NCBI GenBank assembly: GCA_032622095.1
Contig: CP136066.1
Location: 9,509,784-9,573,783 of the forward strand
Reading direction: 5' to 3'
DNA: 64,000 bases
Source of the DNA: Siphonodentalium dalli
Lineage: Eukaryota > Mollusca > Scaphopoda > Gadilida > Siphonodentaliidae
The translations under genes were made by a program, and so were the position numbers. This document shows positions 1 through 10,299 of the stretch, piece by piece. The first letter of the stretch is position 1, and each line of letters opens with the position of its first letter. The notes under the pieces are model-generated. The model had not been told where the DNA came from, ran no database searches, and worked only from the letters and a program-made list of their open reading frames with translations.

Positions 1-79
1 AGCCGACTAAATCCTGAAAAGTTACCCATAATTCTGCTGTGTTTAAGGAGTCGATTAATTAGAGCATTACTGTACAAGC

Positions 80-434
80 CTCATTATAGTGTGTCTGTCA
101 TTTGCAGAATGAGGTCCTCAGCGGGTGAATTTAGTGACGCTATCCCGCATAGTGGGTTAGCATCACTAAATTCACACTCTGGGGACCTCATTCTGCTCAG
201 GCCTCATAATAATGCAAATGCATAATCGAGGTTCCCAATGAGTGTACCATGCACAACACAATATTCACCATTTTGGAACATCAATCTATGTCTCTCATAG
301 CAGATGAGGCCATGCAGATTGAGGTCCCAAAAGAGGGTGAATTTAGTGATGCTAGCCTGCTATGTGGGATAGCGTCACTAAATTCACCTGCTGAGGACCT
401 CATTCTGCAAATGACAGGCACACTAAACTGAGGC
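80..434. mobile_element. MITE A, copy 1
   Basis: Both ends carry the family terminus (CAAGCCT, a few bases, AGTGTGTCTGTCATTTGCAG) in inverted orientation. Each end folds on itself: a half with GAATGAGGTCC and GGGTGAATTTAGTGA is mirrored across a short GC centre. No transposase frame; short open frames containing [11 protein letters not shown] are translations of the repeat. The superfamily is not clear. Confidence 0.75.
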
Positions 435-647
435 TTGCTAATGTGTTACACCTTTGAATTGTCTATGTGCTCTGTGTCTAAACGGAGGGTAACCTCAAAC
501 AAATTTATTGTGATATTTATGTTACTCATTTCTGTAGCCAACTGCCAGTATTTGACCTTTGCCCTCCGATATCTTAACCCTTTCTGTACTAAACACTCAG
601 GAAAATGTTCAGATAATAAGTTCAGTAATGGGAAAATCCAGGGAAAA

Positions 648-1090
648 TAAGGTGCCTGTCATTTGCAGAATGAGGTCCCCAGAGGGTGAATTTAGTGACG
701 CTATCCTGCATAGCGGGCTAGCATCACTAAATTCACCCTCTGGGGACCTCATTCTGCCTAGGCCTCATCTTCTCTGGAAAGTTTCTTTATTATCAAATTT
801 CTATAGAAACTTCTTCACATTGATTCTATTTCTTGTTTAGTTTTGTTTCTCTAAATCCCCAAATTGGCAGACGACACATTGCATAATCGAGGTTCCCAAT
901 GGGTGTACATCACAATATTTACCGTTTGGGAACTTCAATCTGAGTCTATATCTCCCATAGCAGATGAGGCCATGCAGAATGAGGTCCCAGAGGGTGAATT
1001 TGGTGATGCTAGCCCACTGTGTGGGGTAGCATCACTAAAATCACCCTCAGGGGACCTCATTCTGCAAATGATGGGCAAACTATAATCAGA
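648..1090. mobile_element. MITE A, copy 2
   Basis: Same ends as copy 1 with diverged tips (GTGCCTGTCATTTGCAG on the left; CAAATGATGGGCAAACTATA on the right) and two end palindromes separated by about 200 bp of AT-rich sequence. Confidence 0.72.
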
Positions 1091-1210
1091 CTTGAAAGTT
1101 TGTTGAACTTATTACCTCCCCTTTTCCCCCCTCCCTCTAAATGAATAATAGACTATTCCAATGTATACATGTATGACTGAGTTAGAGAATCCATTTAGTA
1201 TAGAAAGGGT

Positions 1211-1610
1211 TTAACCCTTTACCCACAAACCGGCCAAAAACGGCAAAATAAAGCTGCAAGAGCCTAAATTATCTTGGGTGTGTCTCAATAAAATCATACA
1301 AATATGGATATCATTGGAACCGGCTCATTGACCACATTGTGATGGTTACAGTTATGCCATGTGCCAATGCATTCTCTTATATATGCGAGTCGACCATAGG
1401 TCGCCTCGCATATATAAGAGAATGCATTGGCCTAAAAAACATCTTTTTTTAACACTTTTTACCATTTTTTCTTACATTCTTTAACAATTTTATAATTTTT
1501 AATGTGTTAAGCCAATGCATTCTCTTATATATGCGAGGCGACCTATGGTCGACTCGCATATATAAGAGAATGCATTGGCACAGGGCCGTTCTGTTGGGTA
1601 AAGGGTTTAA
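1211..1610 (+). mobile_element. TTAA MITE B1
   Basis: TTAA on both ends, outer ends CCCTTTACCCA, two copies of the 68-bp palindrome (1357-1426, 1512-1580) separated by an AT-rich spacer, and the AATAAAGC segment near the left end. TTAA target plus a CCC terminus is the pattern of piggyBac-type non-autonomous elements. That assignment is inferred, as no transposase is present. Confidence 0.8.
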
Positions 1611-1728
1611 TGACTCGTGATAAATTAGCTAATGATCTCTTTACATTTTTACTGTTAAGTTCTTGAAATTTGCTATCACAAGTTTGTATGAACCTCAACT
1701 GAAACATATTGGAAAATTTGGACAATAT

Positions 1729-1995
1729 TTAACCCTATCATGATGGAAGTTGTGCTGGTGCAGCATTAAATATCCTGTGCCAGTGCATTCTCTATTATAC
1801 ATATGCAAGTCTCCCATAGGGAGCCTCGAATATATAAGAGAATGTACTGGCTTACAAGATCAAGGTAAATATTGTTAGGCCAATGTATTCTCTTATATCT
1901 GCAAGGCTCCCTATTGGAGACTCGCATATATAAGAGAATGCATTGGCACAGGGTTTTCGCAACATATTAGGAAGCTCCAGTGATGGAAGTGTTAA
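1729..1995 (+). mobile_element. TTAA MITE D2
   Basis: TTAA-flanked (TTAACCCTATCATGATGGAAG left; CCAGTGATGGAAGTGTTAA right). The interior has two diverged copies of the 68-bp palindrome (1773-1850, 1880-1947) with the centre CTCCCTATRGGAG in place of GTCGACCATAGGTCGCC. Confidence 0.65.
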
Positions 1996-2239
1996 AAGAG
2001 CATCACATGACATAGTTTCAACCAACCAAAATCCTGCATTCAAGTACCACAGCACGAAGGGATGCACGAGTATAAATATAATATATTGATAAAAGTTTGT
2101 GATATCATTTATTCCACACCTGCTGGCACGATGCACATGTGTTCAACAGAACCACAGCCATTGATTATGTATCGTTGAATTACAACACATTGAATACTTG
2201 CCAGAACTACTTGTTGGCGTTGTTGCCAAAATCAATAAA

Positions 2240-2346
2240 GTAGATTCAAGCCTTGAAATAGAGTGTCTGTCATTTGCAGAATGAGGTTCCCTCTGGGGAC
2301 CTCATTCTGCAAATGACAGACACCCTATTTCAAGGCTTGAGTAGAT
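2240..2346. mobile_element. Solo palindrome of MITE A with GTAGAT duplication
   Basis: Between two GTAGAT copies (2240-2245, 2341-2346) lies a 94-bp near-perfect palindrome: TCAAGCCTTGAAATAG, GTGTCTGTCATTTGCAG, GAATGAGGT, a short CCCTCTGGGG centre, then the mirror. It is the two termini of family A with the middle lost. Confidence 0.75.
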
Positions 2347-2455
2347 TACGTTAATGACCCGCTTCCGGTGATGCTTGCAAAAATAACTGAAATAACAATT
2401 ATGGCAGTCAAGATTTGAACTTAAAACATGTGGTACAGTGTGGTGTGAAATAAAC

Positions 2456-3320
2456 ACAGAACACAACTTGCATCAAATTCTTAAATCTTTTAACGAACTC
2501 TTTGCAGATGCCATATACATGTAGTTACATCTCCGCTCTCATGAAATATATCCTTGCGCCATCCGCAACTCGATCTCCGCTCTCATGAAATATATCCTTG
2601 AGGTATCCGCAACTCGATCTCCGCTCTCATGAAATATATCCTTGAGGTATCTGCAACTCGATCTCCGCTCTCATGAAATATATCCTTGAGGTATCCGCAA
2701 CTCGATCTCCGCTCTCATGAAATATATCCTTGAGGCATCCGCAACTCGATCTCCGCTCTCATGAAATATATCCTTGAGGCATCCGCAACTCGATCTCCGC
2801 TCTCATGAAATATATCCTTGAGGCATCCGCAACTCGATCTCCGCTCTCATGAAATATATCCTTGAGGTATCCGCAACTCGATCTCCGCTCTCATGAAATA
2901 TATCCTTGAGGCATCCGCAACTCGATCTCCGCTCTCATGAAATATATCCTTGAGGTATCCGCAACTCGATCTCCGCTCTCATGAAATATATCCTTGAGGT
3001 ATCCGCAACTCGTTCTCCGCTCTCATGAAATATATCCTTGAGGTATCCGCAACTCGTTCTCCGCTCTCATGAAATATATCCTTGAGGTATCCGCATCTCG
3101 TTCTCCGCTCTCATGAAATATATCCTTGCGCCATCCGCAACTCGATCTCCGCTCTCATGAAATATATCCTTGAGGCATCCGCAACTCGATCTCCGCTCTC
3201 ATGAAATATATCCTTGAGGCATCCGCAACTCGTTCTCCGCTCTCATGAAATATATCCTTGCGGCATCCGCAACTCGTTCGACAAAAGATTCTTGATTAAG
3301 ATGCGTGTTGTGTTCTTTCT
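2456..3320. mobile_element. MITE J1 with an amplified interior
   Basis: The ends ACAGAACACAACTTGCATC (left) and GATGCGTGTTGTGTTCT (right) are inverted and match the compact copy J2 at 9727-9889. The whole interior is now the 44-bp tandem array 2529-3285. Sequence 2135-2455 also matches 9890-10140 in reverse, so J belongs to a larger repeat. Confidence 0.7.
2529..3285. repeat. 44-bp minisatellite, about 17 copies
   Basis: Unit CTCCGCTCTCATGAAATATA then TCCTTGAGGCATCCGCAACTCGAT. Variants are GCGCCATC / GAGGTATC / GAGGCATC and CGAT / CGTT. The CATCCGCAACTCG half is the inner arm of MITE J, so the array grew inside that element. Confidence 0.95.
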
Positions 3321-3385
3321 ATGTAATAAGATTCTATGTAATAAGATTCTATGTGTAAGATTCTATGTATACAGTTCTGTTTTGT

Positions 3386-3402
3386 AGCTCAGTTGGTAAG
3401 GT
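3386..3402 (+). other. Pol III A-box-like sequence
   Basis: TTGTAGCTCAGTTGGTAAGG resembles a tRNA D-arm/A box. No B box follows at tRNA distance; a B-box-like TGTTCGATTCCCC occurs only at 4209-4221. It may be the trace of a tRNA-derived repeat and is not a tRNA gene. Confidence 0.3.
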
Positions 3403-3404
3403 AC

Positions 3405-4200
3405 TTAGTATATTAGTGCTGAAGCGGCCATTGTTACCACATTTTGGTGTACTGGGTACCCAGCTTTAGGAAAAGGTGTTTTGGGTTACCAGCTTGATCT
3501 TTGTAATGTTGGAGCACACAGTTGTTAACCCTTTACCCAACAGAACGGCCCTGTGCCAATGCATTCTCTTATATATGCGAGTCGACCATAGGTCGCCTCG
3601 CATATATAAGAGAATGCATTGGCTTAACATATTAAAAATGATAAAATTGTCAAAGAATGTAGAAAAATATTATAAAAATTGTTAAAAAATGTAAGAACAA
3701 ATTATAAAATTGTTATAGAATGTAAGAAAAAATGGTAAAAAGTGTTTAAAAAAGAATATTTTTAGGCCAATGCATTCTCTTATATATGCGAGGCGACCTA
3801 TGGTCGACTCGCATATATAAGAGAATGCATTGGCACAGGGCATAACTGTAACTATCACAATGTGGTCAAGGAGCCGGTTCCAATGATATCCATATTTGTA
3901 TGGTTCTATTGAGACAGATCGAATATATTTTAGGCTGTTGAAGCTTTATTTGGGCGTTTTTGGCCGTTTTGTTGGGTAAAGGGTTAAATAAATATATAGC
4001 ATGCTATCAAGTGGCGCACACTAATCTGTGACTAATAATTACTTTTTCTCGGCACTATAACGTTATTATTTACGATAACATAATCATATAACATAAAACC
4101 ACAAAGGTCAAGCTAGGTATGCAAAACACCTTTTCGTAAAGCTGGGTACACAACACATCAAAATGTGGCGACAATGGCCCCTTCAGCTATATTAGTCCAT
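3405..4200. repeat. Inverted-repeat pair surrounding MITE B2
   Basis: 3405-3510 and 4085-4200 are inverted copies of about 100 bp, both with GGCCATTGT, CCACATTTTG, GGTACCCAGCTTTA-like and AAAAGGTGTTTTG segments. B2 lies between them, so it appears inserted into an older fold-back repeat. Confidence 0.65.
3525..3987 (-). mobile_element. TTAA MITE B2 (longest copy)
   Basis: TTAACCCTTTACCCAACAGAAC on the left and TTTGTTGGGTAAAGGGTTAA on the right, two 68-bp palindromes (3556-3624, 3764-3833), and a spacer of tandem-like AAAAATTGTTAAAGAATGTAAG units. This is the best reference copy of family B (463 bp). Confidence 0.82.
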
Positions 4201-4561
4201 CATAAAGCATCTGTTCGATTCCCCGATAAGTGTGGAATTGTTATTCATGTCAATGATAAACGAAACTAAAAACATTCAATCTGGGAGAATACATATATAC
4301 TGATACAGACGGCGTATGGTTACATTTCACTTGACCTCCGCTCTCCGGGAGAATACATGTATCATGTTACGGACAGCAAATTGATTCATCATTAATCACT
4401 TTTCAGCAACTATCTATAAAGACATTTCAGCATCAAGACCTAGTCTTCTCGGTCCACAGCAGATTGGGATATCGGGGTGATGCTGTTTTGGACCGAGTCC
4501 CGCCCCATTGCTCTTGTATAACATACTTTCATTCAAAAGATATACTACATGTACATGTGGA

Positions 4562-5011
4562 GTCCAGGCAATAGTGTGTCTGTCATTAGCAGAATGAGGT
4601 AGGTCCCCAGAGGATGAATTTAGTGACGCTACCCAGCATAGCGGGCTAGCATCACTAAATTCACCCTCTGGGGACCTCATTCTGCTTAGGCCCTCAACTA
4701 CTATGTTAGATCTAGGATCAGATCGAAGTTCCCCAGTTGAAGTTGGTGATGTTCACCCATTGGGCACCTCAATTATGAATTTTATCTTCTGCAAATTAGG
4801 GGGATATAGAAACTTCCTAGAAGGGAAAACGTAACTAAAAACAATGTTAATTTGATACTATAGATACTTCCCAGAAGATGAGGCCTAAGCAGAATGAGGT
4901 CTTCAGAGGGTGAATTTGGTGATGCTAACCCGCTGTGCGGGATAGCATCACTCGATTCACCCTCTGGGGACCTCATTCTGCAAATGACAGACACACTATT
5001 TGCAGGTTTGA
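4562..5011. mobile_element. MITE A, copy 4
   Basis: Left end AGTGTGTCTGTCATTAGCAG, right end TGCAAATGACAGACACACT, each with an internal palindrome holding GGTGAATTTAGTGA or its mirror. Confidence 0.72.
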
Positions 5012-5015
5012 GTGA

Positions 5016-5098
5016 TTAACCCTTTCAGTTAAGCTGATGGAGCATTATAGATCCTGTGGCAGTGCATTCTCTTATAAGAAAATGCACTGGCTTACAAG
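5016..5098 (+). mobile_element. 5' fragment of a D-type TTAA element
   Basis: TTAACCCTTTCAGTTAAGCTGATGG and half of a palindrome (GCAGTGCATTCTCTTATAAG). No matching right end was found. Confidence 0.5.
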
Positions 5099-5186
5099 TC
5101 AATATCGTATAATCGCTATACATTTTTCTATCACGGTAAATGATCGATCATTTTAACGACAGATTAATCACGGACATGTCAGATGA

Positions 5187-5586
5187 TTAACCCTTTACCG
5201 AACAAACCGGCCAAAACCGGCCAAATAAAGCTTCAACAGCCTAAAATATCTTCGGTCTGTCTCAATAGAACCATACACATATGGATATCATTGGAACCGG
5301 CTCCTTGACCACATTGTGATAGTTACAGTTATGCCCTGTGCCAATGCATTCTCTTATATATGCGAGTCGACCATAGGTCGCCTCGCATATATAAGAGAAT
5401 GCATTGGCCTAAAAAAAATCTTTTTTAAACACTTTTTACCATTTTTTCTTACATTCTTTAACAATTTTATAATTTTTAATGTGTTAAGCCAATGCATTCT
5501 CTTATATATGCGAGGCGACCTATGGTCGACTCGCATATATAAGAGAATGCATTGGCATAGGGCCCTTCTGTTGGGTAAAGGGTTAA
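5187..5586 (+). mobile_element. TTAA MITE B3
   Basis: Same structure as B1, with palindromes at 5338-5407 and 5488-5556; ends CCCTTTACCGAACAAACC and TTCTGTTGGGTAAAGGG; TTAA on both sides. Confidence 0.82.
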
Positions 5587-5605
5587 TCATGGACATGTCA
5601 GATTA

Positions 5606-5776
5606 TTAACCCTTCCATTACTGGAGGTTCTTGAAATTTTGCGAAAACCCTGTGCCAATATATTCTCTTATATACATGTATGTGAGGCTCCCTATGGGAG
5701 ACTCGTATATATAAGAGAATACATTGGCACAGGGTTTTCGCAAAATTTCAGGAAGCTCCAGTAATGGAAGGGTTAA
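5606..5776. mobile_element. TTAA MITE D1
   Basis: 171 bp. The inverted ends TTAACCCTTCCATTACTGGAG / CTCCAGTAATGGAAGGGTTAA are perfect, followed by AAATTTTGCGAAAACCCTGTGCCA-type arms and one central palindrome. The whole element can fold into one long hairpin. Confidence 0.82.
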
Positions 5777-6129
5777 TCATCGGACATGTCCATGATTAAT
5801 CTGTCGTTAAAATGATCGACCATTTACCATGATAGAAAAAGGTATAGCGATTATATGATCGTTTAATGTATTATTAGTGCAACAAATCAAATATAAATCT
5901 TGTTGCTTTGACATTTAACGGACATCTGATATATGCATGTCTGAAATCATGCTTTGGAAAGGCTGCCCTCTTTGTTCATATATGCAATGCTTCCATTTGA
6001 CCTAAATCGAAGACAAACGAGCAAGAGAAGTCCTGCCCATGATTCTGGGCATAAAGTATGTTAAAGAAGAGTAATGGGATGGGACTCAGTCTAAAACAGC
6101 ATCAACCCAATCGATATCCCAAGCTGTTG

Positions 6130-6487
6130 TGGACAAGTCTGAATTTAGAGTGTCTGACATTTGCAGAATGAGGTCCCCAGAGGGTGAATTTAGTGATGCT
6201 ATCCCGAATAGCGAGCTAGCGTTACCAAATTCACTGCTACTGGAGACCGAGGGTCAGATTGGAGTTCCAAAGTTTAATTTGGTGAAGTTCACCGATTGTC
6301 ACCTCGATTATGCAATTTATCCTCTGCAAATTCGGCCATATAGAAATTGAACAGAAGGTGTAACTAAAAACAATGTTAATTTATATTTACTTCCCAGAAA
6401 ATGAAGCCTAAGCAGATTGAGGTCCCCAGATTCACCCTCTGGGGGGACCTCATTCTGCAAATGTCAGACACACTAAATTCAGGCTTG
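6130..6487. mobile_element. MITE A, copy 5
   Basis: Left end CAAGTCTGAATTTAGAGTGT; right end CAGACACACTAAATTCAGGC. The right palindrome is shortened (GATTCACCCTCTGGGG). Confidence 0.72.
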
Positions 6488-6670
6488 GTTATGGATCGAG
6501 AAGACGTGGTCTATTGACGACCATCACATCGCCAACATCTTCTTTCCATAAAATTCTCATTTGTTTTATATATCATTTTTAAAATGTAAAATGAAATTTA
6601 TTTGCACGAGTTATCATTTATACAGTCCACAGAAACGCCAAAAAAAACAACAACCAACAGATCACGCCGT

Positions 6671-6822
6671 GTTAACTATTGTGTTCATACATCGTATGAA
6701 AACCATGAAATCACAACATGTTTGTTATCGTGTTCATACATCGTATGAAAACCATGAAATCACAACATGTTTGTTATCGTGTTCATACATCGTATGAAAA
6801 CCATGAAATCACAACATGGTTG
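6671..6822. repeat. 49-bp tandem repeat, 3 copies
   Basis: Unit TGTTTGTTATCGTGTTCATA then CATCGTATGAAAACCATGAAATCACAACA; nearly identical copies. Confidence 0.9.
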
Positions 6823-6881
6823 TTACATCACATGAAATTTAGACATGTTAGTGCTTCTATCACGTAAATGTTATATTTTGT

Positions 6882-7165
6882 TTAACCCTTTACCCAACAG
6901 AACGGCCCTGTGCCAATGCATTCTCTTATATATGCGAGTCGACAATGTAGAAAAATATTATAAAAAATGTAAGAAAAAATTATAAAATTGTTAAAGAATG
7001 AAAGAAAAAATGGTAAAAAGTGTTAAAAAAAGATTTTTTTAGGCCAATGCATTCTCTTATATATGCGAGGCGACCTATGGTCGACTCGCATATATAAGAG
7101 AATGCATTGGCACAGGGCATAACTGTAACCATCACAATGTGGTCAATGAACCGGTAAAGGGTTAA
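6882..7165 (-). mobile_element. TTAA MITE B4, internally deleted
   Basis: Both TTAA ends are present, but the first palindrome is cut to one arm at about 6945 and the right end jumps from GTCAATGAACCGG straight to TAAAGGGTTAA, losing about 120 bp that other copies have. Confidence 0.78.
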
Positions 7166-7322
7166 TATTATAATGACTCACGATTTCTTCATAGTTCAAA
7201 CACAGTGGAAAGCCTGCAAAGTTGCCATTTCCACACAGAAATTATCCCCCTTAGCATTCCCGATCATCTCATCCATGGATTTTGATCAGATAATGAATAA
7301 AAATTCTGTTTCTTCCAAGAAT

Positions 7323-7400
7323 GGATATAGTGTTTCTGACATTTGCAGAATGAGGTCCCCAGAGGGTGAATTTACTGATGCTACCTCGCACAGCATGATA
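7323..7400 (+). mobile_element. Half copy of MITE A
   Basis: Only the left terminus and one arm (GTGTTTCTGACATTTGCAG through GGTGAATTTACTGATGCTA). Confidence 0.6.
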
Positions 7401-7549
7401 ACATCATCAAAATCAACTGCCACAATGGTTAAAATCACTGACAAAAATAGATTCTATATTGTGCTTGGAAAAGTAGATTATACCATAAAATGTTCTAGAT
7501 TTGGAAAAGATGTGTATACCATAAAATTTTCTAGATTTGGAAAAGAAGT

Positions 7550-8001
7550 TTAACCCTTTCAGTGCCAGGGGTCGATCTCATTGGCCCTAATTTACGGTCT
7601 GTAAAATCGGCCCTAAAAAAATATAATTTTTTTTTTTTAAAGATTTTTTTGGGTTGAATTTGTTTTGGGTATTCTTAAGCATGCTATAGCGAAATTAAAA
7701 ACAAACTGGATAAAACCTTAGGGGCATGTTATAACTCAAAACTATCACCAAGTATTCATAATAATAATTTTGATGCCCATGAAAAACGTAAGATTCCCTG
7801 GCACTAAACCTACAAAATAAGAATATAAGAACAAATTATTAAAATTGTAAAAAATAATAACAAATGATGAAAAATTGTTAGGCCAATGCATTCTCTTATA
7901 TATGCGAGGCGACCTATGGTCGACTCGCATATATAAGAGAATGCATTGGCACAGGGTATCTGGGTTGATACAAAAATCAGACCTGGCACTTAAAGGGTTA
8001 A
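7550..8001 (+). mobile_element. TTAA MITE C1
   Basis: TTAACCCTTTCAGTGCCAGG left; CCTGGCACTTAAAGGGTTAA right. One 68-bp palindrome (7882-7949) identical in type to that of family B. A paralogous empty site is present at about 30407-30411. Confidence 0.82.
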
Positions 8002-8189
8002 ACCATAAAATGTTCTAGATACTGATATCTGGAATTCTTTTGGGAAAAAATGAATTAGAATTGCCCAAGAACATTTAATTTACTGTATTAATATTTAACA
8101 TTTTATGCTGTGTTTTAAGGAACTCGGGGCCTTCGAAGTGGGTTCATGTGTTGTAACATAAATTGTATAAAAGTCAGTAATACAACTCA

Positions 8190-8987
8190 TTAACCCTTTG
8201 AACCCTGACGTCCTGAACATTAAATGGTCCACACCCGAGGCGCCTGATGTTATATAGCGCTTCCGACGACGTAACTCGTAATGCTCTTCAATGGGACGTA
8301 TATACATGTATACACACTCAACTATATGGCAATCTACTATGCTAACTGAACTAGTGTTTGGTGAAATATGTCAAGGTATTTCAGCGAGACAGTCTATTCC
8401 ACGTTCAATATACATGTAGATTATATTGCGGCTCCTACTGATCGCGCTATATATTTATAACAAAATTCTTATCCTTTGCCAATGATGAAAGGCATTTCTC
8501 AAAATACACCTCTATGCATGCGTGAAGAAACAACCCCCTGTCACCACCAATTTGGCTGCTAAAATCAGAGTTATGAACATACATGTGACTCATTCGTGCA
8601 AAGTAGAAGCACAATTCTAGGTAATTTGTGCTTTGATCCCAAAATTTCTAATGTAATACTTCCCCTTTCAGTTTCCGAAAATAAAATGTGAATGTTTTTT
8701 TCTCAAAATAGGCATCTGCGCATGCGCAAAGAAACAGACCCTCTGTCATCAGTTTGTCGGTCAAAGTCACATGGGTAAACATGTGACGAATGTGTGCAAA
8801 GTAGAAGGACAACTCTAGTTTATATGTGCATTTATTGTGCAGTAATTTCGTGGCAAATATTGTATGATTTCCGGACCGGTCTCCTGGGATATAGGAATAT
8901 AAGGCTTGGACCGGTATTGCGGTCTCCCGGGATATAGGAATATAAGGCTTCGACCGGTATTCCGGTCTCTCACGTTCAAAGGGTTAA
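8190..8987. mobile_element. TTAA element E1
   Basis: 798 bp with 14-bp inverted ends TTAACCCTTTGAAC. The interior has no B/C palindrome. It contains an internal duplication (CAAAGTAGAAG blocks at about 8599 and 8798) and two 45-bp GGAATATAAGGCTT / ACCGGTATT units near the right end. No transposase frame. Confidence 0.72.
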
Positions 8988-9391
8988 CCCTTTACCCAAC
9001 AGAACGGCCCTGTGCCAATGCATTCTCTTATATATGCGAGTAGACCATAGGTCGCCTCGCATATATAAGAGAATGCATTGGCTTAACATATTAAAAATGA
9101 TAAAATTGTCAAAGAATGTAGAAAAATATTAGAAAAATTGTTAAAAAATGTAAGAAAAAATTATAAAATTGTTAAAGAATGTAAGAAAAAATGGTAAAAA
9201 GTGTTTTAGGCCAATGCATTCTCTTATATATGCGAGGCACAGGGCATAACTGTAACCATCATAATGTGGTCGATGAACCAGTTCCAATGATATCCATATT
9301 TGTATGGTGTTATTGAGACAGACCGAAGATATTTTAGGCTGTTGTAGCTTTATTTGGGCGTTTTTGGCCGTTATGTTGGGTAAAGGGTTAA
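8984..9391 (-). mobile_element. TTAA MITE B5, abutting E1
   Basis: Its left TTAA (8984-8987) is also the right TTAA of E1. First palindrome 9015-9083; the second is cut to one arm at about 9236. Confidence 0.8.
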
Positions 9392-9726
9392 GAATCGCAG
9401 GTAGAAATATATCTGCAAATAATGAAATTTTGCATATCAAGAGCATTGAAAAATATTTGAACTTACTATACTATCAGTGACTAGTTTTATTTACATAATG
9501 GTTTCAACATGTGAATATTTTTCTTTAGTTGTGATGTTTTAACAGACTTCTCTATTTCTTGCCCATTTGTCTACTGTGTGCCTTGGGTTCCTGTCATTCT
9601 GGGCTTTCCACAGTATCAATGTCAAAACTTAATCTATATATCTCTCTTCCTGCTATATTTTCAGAATGTTTTCACGTCATCAGATATGGCTGATCCTAAA
9701 TTCAACTGTAATATAGTACTATATAG

Positions 9727-9889
9727 ACAGAACACAACGCGCATCTTAATCAAGGCTCTTTTATCAAATGAGTTGCGGATGGCGCAAGGATATATTTCGC
9801 GAGAGTGCAGCTCGAGCGAAATATAACTTTGCGCGGTCCGCAACGAGTTCGATAAAAGATTCGAGATTATGATGCAAGTTGTGTTCTGT
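9727..9889. mobile_element. MITE J2 (compact copy)
   Basis: 163-bp fold-back: ACAGAACACAACGCGCATC, TTTTATCAAATGAGTTGCGG, GCGCAAGGATATATTTCGC and their mirror around CAGCTCGAG. It gives the unexpanded form of J1. Confidence 0.75.
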
Positions 9890-10299
9890 ATTTATTCTAC
9901 ACCGTTCTGTCAGATAAGTTCAATCCATGAATGTCACCTTCATTGTTATTATAGCTACCTTTATTGTGATTTAAGTCTGACAAATAACCAGTAATTATGG
10001 GGGGATCACCGGAAGCGGATGATTGACGTAATGTACGTCATCTTTATTGGCGACAACGTCAACAAGAATAGTTCCGGCTTGTATTCCACTAGAGGTATAC
10101 ACTAATATGTATTCAATGGCTGGGATTCCGTTGAATACACGTGACTCACGTCAATGGGTGTGGAATAAAATTGTTAATATTCTACTACCTTACTCGTATT
10201 TAAATTCGCGCAGTACTTTAAAACTGAGCGAAAATCTTACGACTCCCAAGTTTAATCTAAACCGCAGTCCATATGAAATAAAAGAGTGCTATGTTCATA

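Larger units (their letters stand above)
5100..5863. repeat. Fold-back repeat containing two TTAA MITEs
   Basis: The arms 5100-5186 and 5777-5863 are inverted copies (TATAATCGCTATAC, ATGATCGATCATTTTAACGA, CAGATTAATC and their complements). The loop held three copies of a TTAATCATGGACATGTCAGAT-like unit. B3 (5187-5586) and D1 (5606-5776) occupy two of its TTAA sites, leaving 19 bp between them. Confidence 0.75.

Noticed and set aside
2529-3285. CRISPR-like regular array
   Set aside because: Contiguous 44-bp units without unique spacers, in animal DNA with spliced genes. The same applies to 11025-12165 and 50470-51293.
3386-3460. tRNA gene
   Set aside because: The A-box-like match has no anticodon or T-arm at the right distance.
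5316-5609. Frames containing [23 protein letters not shown], found at many places
   Set aside because: Translation of the 68-bp palindrome shared by the TTAA MITEs. It appears on both strands because of symmetry.
7173-7553. 126-codon frame with [15 protein letters not shown]
   Set aside because: MITE A terminus read through into repeat sequence; the same peptide turns up at every A copy.
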